From Elusimicrobiota bacterium (GTDB lineage Bacteria; Elusimicrobiota; Elusimicrobia; Elusimicrobiales; UBA9959), in contig JAPLKJ010000252.1 of assembly GCA_026388125.1 (NCBI GenBank), forward strand, positions 1 through 36,011: a stretch of 36,011 nucleotides of DNA, in the 5' to 3' direction. A program made the position numbers and the translations under genes. The stretch's first letter is position 1. Each line of letters begins with the position of its first letter. This document shows, one piece after another, positions 15,823 to 22,488 of this stretch. The notes beneath the pieces are model-generated. The model ran no database searches. It was given only the letters and a program-made list of their open reading frames with translations, and had not been told where the DNA came from.

Positions 15823-16677
15823 TTAAAAAACCGTCCGTAAGAGTATTTTATAATAGTTTTTGCAGGTTGCGTCTTCCATTTTGAAAAAATTGTACGCCAG
15901 GTCCAGCGTGGTCTTGGGCGAAAGTTCCAGTTTCATGCCCCCGATCACCGAGTTGGCCCCGGGCGCCTGCCTGAAGGATATTTTACTATATCCAATGTAA
16001 AGGTGGCTCGCATATTCCGGTTTCATATTGCGCGTGATCTGGGCCGTGGCCACCCAGTCGGGCAGGGCGGTGATCTGGCGGAACGTCCCCAGATAGGCCA
16101 TTTCGGACTGGTCCAGCGCGGGCGTTACCAGGTTCCTGTTGGTGGCCGCGCCCGACTTTGAAAAAGCCGCCAGGGAGGCCAGCAGGTAAAATTGCCCGTA
16201 ATACGATTTCTCCGCCTGCACTTCCAGCGCGGTCTCGGTGAAGTTTTTCCTGCCGGGCAGCCCCGCCAGTTTCGCGGTCTGCCCGGCCAGCGCCGCGGCT
16301 CCCGTCAGGTAAAAATAGTTCTCCGAGCCCGGCTCCGTGAGCGAAGTCTGCACGTAAGCCCTGAAGCCTTTCGCCCCGGAGCGCGCAGCCGGGGAAACCG
16401 GGTAGAGGAACGGGGTCAGCGAATAGATATGTTTCTTCGCGGTATACAGTACCGGCAGGCGGAAAGAATAAACTTTTTCGCGGTAGCCGGCGGTGTCCCG
16501 GTAGAAGGAGCCCCCGGCGCCCGCCAGTACGCCGCGGGTAAGGTCGGTGAAAACGGTAAGCGAGTCCTTTTTAAACCCGTTGGAACCTGTGCCGTAATCG
16601 TTCTCCGCCCACCAACCGGCCGCGGCCGGGCCGGGCAGGAAAGCGCACAGGCACAGGATGAAAACCAGTCTTTTCAT
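15823..16677 (-). CDS. Exported beta-barrel-like outer membrane protein candidate
   Basis: I do not recognise a family. The 284-residue product has a signal peptide (LVFILCLCAFLPGPAAAG), then many short stretches of alternating polar and hydrophobic residues rich in Tyr, Phe and Gly. It ends in LLRTVF, and a terminal Phe is typical of outer-membrane barrel proteins. This supports an outer membrane but gives no function. A TATAAT box on the minus strand (16692-16687) ends nine bases before the ATG. A terminator for the upstream repeat-protein gene separates the two genes. The histidine kinase gene follows eight bases after the stop. Confidence 0.6.
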   Translation of the reverse strand: MKRLVFILCLCAFLPGPAAAGWWAENDYGTGSNGFKKDSLTVFTDLTRGVLAGAGGSFYRDTAGYREKVYSFRLPVLYTAKKHIYSLTPFLYPVSPAARSGAKGFRAYVQTSLTEPGSENYFYLTGAAALAGQTAKLAGLPGRKNFTETALEVQAEKSYYGQFYLLASLAAFSKSGAATNRNLVTPALDQSEMAYLGTFRQITALPDWVATAQITRNMKPEYASHLYIGYSKISFRQAPGANSVIGGMKLELSPKTTLDLAYNFFKMEDATCKNYYKILLRTVF

Positions 16678-16714
16678 TGTCCTGACATTATATATTATTG
16701 GTTCTATGGCGGGG

Positions 16715-16747
16715 CAACAAAAAACCCTTCCGGGTTACGGAAGGGTT
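16715..16747 (-). terminator. Rho-independent terminator of the GGxNxSPV-repeat gene
   Basis: The minus strand forms a 10-bp perfect stem between 16747-16738 (AACCCTTCCG) and 16732-16723 (CGGAAGGGTT) with a 5-base loop, followed by TTTTTTGTTG. It lies 24 bases after the repeat-protein stop. Confidence 0.9.
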
Positions 16748-16770
16748 CTTTGCCCGTATATCTTCGCGTA

Positions 16771-17724
16771 TTACTTCAGGAACAGGAAGAAGTACTGCAG
16801 GAAGTCGTAAAGGTCGCAGTTCACCAGGTTCACGTCCACGGGGCTGTTGTTCATGCCGCCGCCTATGTGGCCGTTGACCTTGTTATAGGTAAGTTCCACG
16901 GGGGCGTGGTTGGCGTAGCCTTTCAGCGTTACGATGGTTTCGTCAACGTAGCCTTCGCCCAGGTTGAATTCCACGCGCATCGGCGAGTTGTTGGAGTAGC
17001 CCTCCAGCAGGCCGCCTTTCCAGTTCACGGTGTATTTCACCGGGCTGTGGTTGGCGCCGCCTTCCACGGTAACTTCTTCAGGGCTCCAGACGAACTTCAG
17101 GTCTACGGGAGAAAGGTTGGCGCCGCCGGTTATGGTCTTTTCCTCGTGGTTTATCTTCACGTCCACGGGGCTGTTGTTCATGCCGCCGGTTATGGTCCAG
17201 TCCAGCTTGTTAAACTTTACGTCCACCGGGCTATGGTTCATGCCGCCCTTGATGGTGCCCAGCTTCACGGCGAAGGCGGATTTGTTGTTCAGGCCGAACA
17301 GCTGGTTGTGCACTTTCTGGCCTACCCTTACTTCGGCAATGTAGTAGTAGCGGGCCAGGCCCACCGCGTAGTCGGCCGCGTCCAGGCCGGTAACGTCCAC
17401 CAGCACCAGGTAGCCGCCGGAATTGTCCTGCACGGCCTGCGCCTTAAAGCCGCCTTCGGTGAGCTCTTTCACCACTTTGTCTATATTTTCGCCGTGTTTG
17501 ACCAGGCCGACAAGGGTGTCGTTCATGTCAGGCTGCGCGGTATTCACCGTTATCTTGCGCAGGGTCAGCCACTGGTTGTTCTTGGGGGCCACCGGGGCCG
17601 GCACTTCTATGTTGGTGAGGGAGAGGCCAGCGGAGGAAAGCGCGTTGGTTCCGGCTGCGCTGAGGGGAATGTTACCTGAAAAAGAAAGGACCGCCGCCGC
17701 GAACGCCGAGGTTATTATTTTCAT
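16771..17724 (-). CDS. Exported protein with seven GGxNxSPV repeats
   Basis: I do not recognise this family. The 317-residue protein has a signal peptide (cleavage near 24), a Pro-rich linker, and a middle domain (about 55-150). Seven repeats follow, starting at residues 160, 180, 200, 222, 242, 269 and 289 with consensus G-[GY]-x-N-x-[SA]-P-[VM]-x-[VLY]. The period is 20 residues except for one 22 and one 27. A beta-solenoid or beta-roll is likely: each unit has a tight GGxN turn followed by a short strand, with a charged or aromatic second strand. The end is very aromatic (YDFLQYFFLFLK). The ATG has AAGGAGG nine bases upstream and its own terminator, so it is monocistronic. It is divergent from the first clostripain gene. 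Confidence 0.85.
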   Translation of the reverse strand: MKIITSAFAAAVLSFSGNIPLSAAGTNALSSAGLSLTNIEVPAPVAPKNNQWLTLRKITVNTAQPDMNDTLVGLVKHGENIDKVVKELTEGGFKAQAVQDNSGGYLVLVDVTGLDAADYAVGLARYYYIAEVRVGQKVHNQLFGLNNKSAFAVKLGTIKGGMNHSPVDVKFNKLDWTITGGMNNSPVDVKINHEEKTITGGANLSPVDLKFVWSPEEVTVEGGANHSPVKYTVNWKGGLLEGYSNNSPMRVEFNLGEGYVDETIVTLKGYANHAPVELTYNKVNGHIGGGMNNSPVDVNLVNCDLYDFLQYFFLFLK

Positions 17725-17870
17725 GCGTAGTTGCCTCCTTGAGAAACCTTACAGGTATAGTTTGCCAGAAACCGAGGGGGCCCGCAACGGGCTTAAGGCC
17801 CGATATTTCCCCGGTTTAGGGCCTATGCGGCCTGGGCCCTTTGCTTCCGCCGTTCTGGGTCCCGGCGGAC

Positions 17871-17898
17871 TTGCCGAACCGCCCGGTTCTGTTAAACT
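17871..17898 (+). promoter_or_regulatory. Sigma70-type promoter of first clostripain-family gene
   Basis: TTGCCG (17871-17876), a 16-base spacer and TAAACT (17893-17898) form the promoter; TG lies three bases before the -10 (TGTTAAACTAT). The ribosome site TTACGGAGG (17912-17920) is four bases before the ATG at 17925. The next gene has the same layout. Confidence 0.75.
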
Positions 17899-17924
17899 AT
17901 AGCTACGTACATTACGGAGGCATT

Positions 17925-19319
17925 ATGAAAAACAGCAACACCGCGGCCGCTTTCCTGATACTCGCAGCCGGCTTCGCTCCCCTCGGCGCGATGGACCTCG
18001 ATTTCGCCGGCAGCTCCTATAAAGCGGCCCCCGTGGCCGTGTCAGCCCCGGCTCCCGTTAAAGCGCGCTCGGCCGCGCCCAAGGTAAAAGAATGGACCGT
18101 CATGGTGTTCATCAACGGCAAGAACAACCTGGAGATGGCCGGGCTGTACAACGTTAACAAGATGGAGAAAGTCGGCTCCGACGCCAACGTCAATATCGTG
18201 GTGGAACTGGGCCGCATGAACGGCCAGGCCGCCGGCGACACCGACCTGGACGGCAACTGGACCGGCTCGCGCCGGCTGTTCATTAAGAAAGATAAGGACG
18301 AGGAGAAGATAACCTCCCCCGTGGTGCACGTCTCCTCCACCGTGGACATGGGCGACTACAAGCGCGTGGTGAATTTCGTCAACTGGGCCAAGACCAGCTA
18401 CCCGGCCAAGAAATACATGCTGGTGCTGTGGGACCACGGCTCCGGCTGGATGGACCCCCGCGTCAGCCAGGAGCCTAAAACCGAGGGGAAAGGCATTTCT
18501 TTCGACGACGAGACCAATAACTACATCCGCACCAAGCAGATAGGCGACATTCTCAAAGAGTCCGGCAAAGTGGACGTGCTGGCTTACGACGCCTGCCTGA
18601 TGCAGATGGGCGAGGTGGCTTTCGAAGTTAAGGCCAACGCGGAGGTGATAGTGGGCTCCGAGGAGACCGTGCCGGGGATGGGCTTCCCCTACGACCTCTT
18701 CCTTGGCGCGCTGGTCAAGAAGCCGGCCTTCAGCGCCGAAGAGCTGGGCGCGCTGACGGTGGAAGCCTATAAGATGTTCTACGACGCGATGAACAACGCC
18801 GGGAAGAAAATGGGCGGGCAGCTTTCTGCTATCCGCTCCTCGAAGCTGAACGACCTGGGCGTGAAGACCGCCGAGTTCGCCGCGCTGGCCAAAGAGGTCA
18901 ACGACGTGGAGGCGCTCAAGATCGCCCGCGCCGGCGTGATCCGCTACGACATGATAGGGGCGGCCTCCGATCCCAACATGGCCATCTCGTTCTATGGCGA
19001 CCTGCACCAGTACGCCGGCCTGCTGGCCAACGCCCTCAAGGGCACCGACGATAAAGCCCTTGCGCTCAAGGCGAAGGCCGCCGAGCTGCAGGAGTATATC
19101 GACAAGGAAGTGATGATCGATAACCAGGCCACCGGCAACAACCGCGTCGGCCGCGCTCTTTCGGAGAGCCACGGCATCTCGGTATACCTGCCGCCCGCCG
19201 AGGTGCGCATAGCGCAGGAGAAGCTCGAGAATATCTTCGAAGGGAAATACGCCGACTTCGAATTCGACAAAGCCGCGAAGTGGCACGACTACGTGACTTT
19301 CCTGTACGGCGTAAAATAA
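17925..19319 (+). CDS. Exported clostripain-family (C11) cysteine protease, copy 1
   Basis: This 464-residue protein has a signal peptide (to about residue 22), a short Pro/Ala linker and a C11 peptidase domain. The catalytic His is His171 in LVLWDHGSGW and the nucleophile Cys224 in YDACLMQMGEVAFEV. VMVFINGKNNLE and GSEETVPGMGFPYD are further family signatures. Clostripain relatives cleave after Arg or Lys and often process themselves; specificity here is inferred from family. The ATG at 17925 is set by TTACGGAGG upstream and by the signal peptide, although the frame is open further back. The neighbouring gene is a close paralogue with the same promoter layout, so this is a tandem duplication. 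Confidence 0.9.
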   Translation: MKNSNTAAAFLILAAGFAPLGAMDLDFAGSSYKAAPVAVSAPAPVKARSAAPKVKEWTVMVFINGKNNLEMAGLYNVNKMEKVGSDANVNIVVELGRMNGQAAGDTDLDGNWTGSRRLFIKKDKDEEKITSPVVHVSSTVDMGDYKRVVNFVNWAKTSYPAKKYMLVLWDHGSGWMDPRVSQEPKTEGKGISFDDETNNYIRTKQIGDILKESGKVDVLAYDACLMQMGEVAFEVKANAEVIVGSEETVPGMGFPYDLFLGALVKKPAFSAEELGALTVEAYKMFYDAMNNAGKKMGGQLSAIRSSKLNDLGVKTAEFAALAKEVNDVEALKIARAGVIRYDMIGAASDPNMAISFYGDLHQYAGLLANALKGTDDKALALKAKAAELQEYIDKEVMIDNQATGNNRVGRALSESHGISVYLPPAEVRIAQEKLENIFEGKYADFEFDKAAKWHDYVTFLYGVK

Positions 19320-19336
19320 GCGGCCGCCGGAACCGG

Positions 19337-19375
19337 AAAACCCGGCTTGCCCCGTGAGGCAGGCCGGGTTTTTTT
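19337..19375 (+). terminator. Terminator after clostripain copy 1
   Basis: AAAACCCGGC (19337-19346) pairs with GCCGGGTTTT (19363-19372), and T continues to 19375. It separates the two paralogues, so each is its own transcript. Confidence 0.9.
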
Positions 19376-19394
19376 ACGCCCGGCGGCGGAGGGC

Positions 19395-19422
19395 TTGCCA
19401 ATTCGCCGGTTTCTGCTAGACT
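19395..19422 (+). promoter_or_regulatory. Sigma70-type promoter of second clostripain-family gene
   Basis: TTGCCA (19395-19400), a 16-base spacer and TAGACT (19417-19422) form the promoter, preceded by TGC (extended -10). The layout copies the promoter of the first paralogue. TTACGGAGG follows four bases before the ATG at 19449. Confidence 0.75.
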
Positions 19423-19448
19423 ATAGCAGCGGACCTTACGGAGGCTTT

Positions 19449-20831
19449 ATGAGAAAAGTATTTGCCGCGGCGGCTTTACTGGCTTTTATCCCGGGGCTCG
19501 CGCCGTTCTCTCGGGCGCTGGAATTCAACTTCGCCGGCGTCTCCTACAAGTCGGCCCCGGCCGCGGTGTCCGCGCCGGACATGGTGAATACCAAGTCGGC
19601 GGCGCCCAAGGTGAAGGAATGGACCATAATGGTGTTCCTCAACGGCAAGAACAACCTTGAACTGGCCGGGCTTTATAACGTCAACAAGATGGAGAAGGTC
19701 GGTTCCGACGCCAATATAAATGTCGTAGTGGAACTAGGACGTATGAACGGCCAGGCCGCCGGCGACACGAATATGGACGGGAACTGGACCGGCTCGCGCC
19801 GGCTGTACATCAAGAAAGATAAGAACGATATGGTGGTAACCTCACCGATAGTACAGAAAGCGCCGGTAGTGGACATGGGCGACTATAAGCGCGTGGTGAG
19901 TTTCGTTAAATGGGCCAAGGAAAGCTATCCCGCCAGGAAGTACATGCTGGTGCTGTGGGACCACGGTTCGGGCTGGATGGACCTCCGTGCCAGACAGGAG
20001 CCTAAAGCCGAGCGGAAAGGAATTTCTTTTGACGACGAGACCGGTAACTTCATAAGGACGCGGCAGATAGGCGATATCCTTAAAGAGGCGGGCCGCGTGG
20101 ACGTGCTGGCTTACGACGCCTGCCTGATGCAGATGGCCGAGGTGGCGTTCGAGGTGAAAGACAACGCGTCGGTGATCGTCGGCTCCGAGGAGACCGTGCC
20201 CGGGACGGGCTACCCCTACGATCTCATCCTCGGCGTGCTGGCTCAAAAGCCCGCCCTGAGCGCGGAAGACATGGGCATCCTTACGGTGGAAGCTTATAAG
20301 GCGTTCTATGAGGCGATGAAGAAAGGCACTCAGCTTTCGGCCATCCGCGCCGCGAAACTGGGCGACCTGGGAACGAAGCTGGCTGAATTCAGCGCGCTGG
20401 CCAGAGAGGTGAACGACGCCGGCGCGCTCAGGGCCGCCCGCGCCGGCGTGATCCGCTACGATATGCTCGGGGTGGAGCTCGATCCCAAGATGAGCATTTC
20501 TTTCTACGGCGACCTGCACCAGTACGCCGGGCTGATGGCGGCCGGCCTTAAAAGTAACGACGGCAAGGCGGCCGCGCTCAGGCAGAAGGCCGCCGCGCTG
20601 CAGCAGTTCATAGATAAGGAACTGGTGATAGACAATAAGGCCACGGGCAACAACCGCCTCGGCCGCCCCATGGCTGAAAGCCGCGGCATTTCCGTCTATC
20701 TGCCGCCGGCGGAAACCCGCGTGGCGCAGGCGAAGCTGGAGGGGCTGTTCGAGGGGAAATACGGCGAGTTCCGGTTCGACAAGGACGTGCATTGGCACGA
20801 TTATGTGACTTATCTGTACGGCGTGAAGTAA
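19449..20831 (+). CDS. Exported clostripain-family (C11) cysteine protease, copy 2
   Basis: The 460-residue paralogue of the upstream gene keeps the signal peptide, the linker (EFNFAGVSYKSAPAAVSAP), His172 in LVLWDHGSGW and Cys225 in YDACLMQMAEVAFEV, so it should be active. Most differences are conservative. A notable one is the shorter MKKGTQLSAIR loop, where copy 1 has a longer Asn/Gly/Lys insert, and the mature N-terminus also varies. Maintenance of two intact copies with separate promoters and terminators suggests distinct substrates or a dosage benefit. The ATG at 19449 follows a strong ribosome site; the frame is open further upstream by chance. Confidence 0.9.
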   Translation: MRKVFAAAALLAFIPGLAPFSRALEFNFAGVSYKSAPAAVSAPDMVNTKSAAPKVKEWTIMVFLNGKNNLELAGLYNVNKMEKVGSDANINVVVELGRMNGQAAGDTNMDGNWTGSRRLYIKKDKNDMVVTSPIVQKAPVVDMGDYKRVVSFVKWAKESYPARKYMLVLWDHGSGWMDLRARQEPKAERKGISFDDETGNFIRTRQIGDILKEAGRVDVLAYDACLMQMAEVAFEVKDNASVIVGSEETVPGTGYPYDLILGVLAQKPALSAEDMGILTVEAYKAFYEAMKKGTQLSAIRAAKLGDLGTKLAEFSALAREVNDAGALRAARAGVIRYDMLGVELDPKMSISFYGDLHQYAGLMAAGLKSNDGKAAALRQKAAALQQFIDKELVIDNKATGNNRLGRPMAESRGISVYLPPAETRVAQAKLEGLFEGKYGEFRFDKDVHWHDYVTYLYGVK

Positions 20832-20846
20832 CAGCGCCCGCCGCTG

Positions 20847-20884
20847 AAAAGCCCGGCTTATCGAGCGCGATACGCCGGGCTTTT
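20847..20884 (+). terminator. Terminator after clostripain copy 2
   Basis: An 11-bp perfect stem joins AAAAGCCCGGC (20847-20857) and GCCGGGCTTTT (20874-20884), with T continuing to 20885. The A-run on the left could also stop the convergent minus-strand gene. Confidence 0.92.
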
Positions 20885-20935
20885 TCATGCCCCGCCGTGG
20901 TTAGCTGGAACGCGTTCTTTATGTAAATTCCGGAG

Positions 20936-21448
20936 CTAAGGCCTGGTCAACTGCGCTTTTAAAGCTTCCGTGGCGTCGGCCAGCAGTCTGGTTTGCTCGG
21001 CCGGAGCGGCTGTTGCGGCCAGTTTCAGCGCAGGGCCTGTCTTCGTCACTATGAAGTCGGCGTCAGCCCGGCTTATGCCGTCCACCACCATACTTTTAAT
21101 ACGGCTTTCCAGCTTCGCTTTATCTGCCGGATAATTTTCCGAAGAAACTTTAACTGAAACCGGGCGGAGGCCGCCCGTTTGCACGACTATCGCCCAGACC
21201 GGGGCGTTGTCGGGGGTGCAGGCGCGTTCCAGGATAACGGTTTCGTCCACTCCGCCTACCGAGATGGAAAGGAGGAAAGGTTTGCAGAGTTTGGGCGCCG
21301 CTACCGCCGGGGCCTGAGCCTTAGGAACGTTCACTTCGGTGAACTTGAGCGGTTCACCGGAGGTTATAAAATCGAAAGCCGCGGCGCCGCGCGGGGCCGC
21401 GGCGAGAACTGCCAGCATCAGAATGGGGAACAGGGCTTTGTTAAACAT
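20936..21448 (-). CDS. Small exported protein of unknown function
   Basis: The 170-residue product has a signal peptide (ALFPILMLAVLAAAPRGAAA) followed by FDF and a Pro/Ala-rich linker (VPKAQAPAVAAPK), a layout shared with the neighbouring clostripains. The mature part has two cysteines (LCKPF, ERACTPD) that could form a disulfide, and no motif I recognise. On the minus strand TGCTAAACTAT lies about 25 bases upstream and TTACGGAGG precedes the ATG, the same control layout as the protease genes. It may serve the proteases, for example as an inhibitor or partner, but only shared layout supports this. Confidence 0.7.
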   Translation of the reverse strand: MFNKALFPILMLAVLAAAPRGAAAFDFITSGEPLKFTEVNVPKAQAPAVAAPKLCKPFLLSISVGGVDETVILERACTPDNAPVWAIVVQTGGLRPVSVKVSSENYPADKAKLESRIKSMVVDGISRADADFIVTKTGPALKLAATAAPAEQTRLLADATEALKAQLTRP

Positions 21449-21657
21449 TTATCCTCCGTAAAGCTATACATAGTTTAGCAGCGCGCGGGTGGCTTTCCCA
21501 CGGCCTTTGGGCCTAGAGATACGCGGTCTTTGGTACACCCGGTTATAGGTCCGGCGGGGGATACGCGGCCCGAATCTGCCAAAATAGCCGGCCCTCGCCG
21601 GTTTTGCTAAACTTATTCCGTCCGCAGTCCGGCCGGCGCCCGGCAGCGGATAGAAAA

Positions 21658-22488
21658 ATGCCCGTTAAAAAACTTGATCATAAAAGCGGCCGTACCCTGC
21701 TCTGCGGGGTCCTGAACATTACCCCCGATTCTTTTTCCGACGGCGGCAAATATCTGTCCGGCGAAGCGGCGGCCGTGCGCGCGCTGGAAATGGAAGCGCA
21801 GGGGGCCGACCTTATCGATATCGGGGCGGAATCCTCCCGCCCGGGCAGCGCCGGGGTTAGCGCGGCCGAGGAGCTGGCGCGCCTGCTGGGCCCGCTGCGC
21901 GCCATAGTAAAAAAACTCCGCGTGCCTGTTTCCATAGATACCTGCAAACCCGAAGTGGCCGCCGCCTGCCTGGCCGAGGGCGCGGACCTGATAAACGACA
22001 TCACCGGCTTCACCGACGAAAGCATGATCCGCGTAACCGCCGCCGCCGGGGCCGGGGCCATAGTTATGCATATGCAGGGCCGCCCGCGCGACATGCAGGC
22101 GGCGCCGGCCTACGCCGGCGGTGTCGTTCCTGAAATTCACGCTTTCCTGGCGGGCCGGGCCGCCGCGCTGAAGCTGGCCGGCGTTAACGATATCATACTG
22201 GACCCCGGCATAGGCTTCGGCAAAACTTTGCAGGACAACCTTGCCCTTATGGCCGGCCTGGCCCGGTTCAAGGACCTGGGCCTGCCGCTGCTGGTGGGGG
22301 TGTCGCGCAAATCGTTCATAGGCGCGCTGTTCCCGTCCGAACCGGCCGCGCGGCTGCCGGGCACCATAGCCGCCTGCACCGTCTGCGTAATGAACGGGGC
22401 CGATATCGTGCGCGTGCACGACGTGCGGGAAGCCGCGCAGGCCATGGCCGTGGCCAACGCGCTGAAAAAGGCGGCCGCCGCGAAATGA
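21658..22488 (+). CDS. folP: Dihydropteroate synthase
   Basis: The 276-residue enzyme joins p-aminobenzoate to hydroxymethyl-dihydropterin diphosphate. All family blocks are present: GVLNITPDSFSDGG, DIGAESSRPG, SIDTCKPEVA, INDITGF, VMHMQGRPRDMQ, DPGIGFGK, GVSRKSFIG and RVHDVRE. The frame is open from 21604, but the ATG at 21658 gives the usual N-terminus. TGCTAAACT (21605-21613) upstream is a likely extended -10. The stop overlaps the folK-folC start (ATGA), so the two are translated as a unit. Confidence 0.95.
   Translation: MPVKKLDHKSGRTLLCGVLNITPDSFSDGGKYLSGEAAAVRALEMEAQGADLIDIGAESSRPGSAGVSAAEELARLLGPLRAIVKKLRVPVSIDTCKPEVAAACLAEGADLINDITGFTDESMIRVTAAAGAGAIVMHMQGRPRDMQAAPAYAGGVVPEIHAFLAGRAAALKLAGVNDIILDPGIGFGKTLQDNLALMAGLARFKDLGLPLLVGVSRKSFIGALFPSEPAARLPGTIAACTVCVMNGADIVRVHDVREAAQAMAVANALKKAAAAK

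Noticed and set aside
16192-17679. 495-codon plus-strand frame with apparent repeats
   Set aside because: Its repeats (for example HGAVVHAA) are the reverse complement of the real GGxNxSPV repeats and it crosses a terminator.
18042-19286. 414-codon minus-strand frame
   Set aside because: It is antisense to clostripain copy 1; a similar shadow recurs behind copy 2 (19842-20888) only because the sense genes are paralogous.
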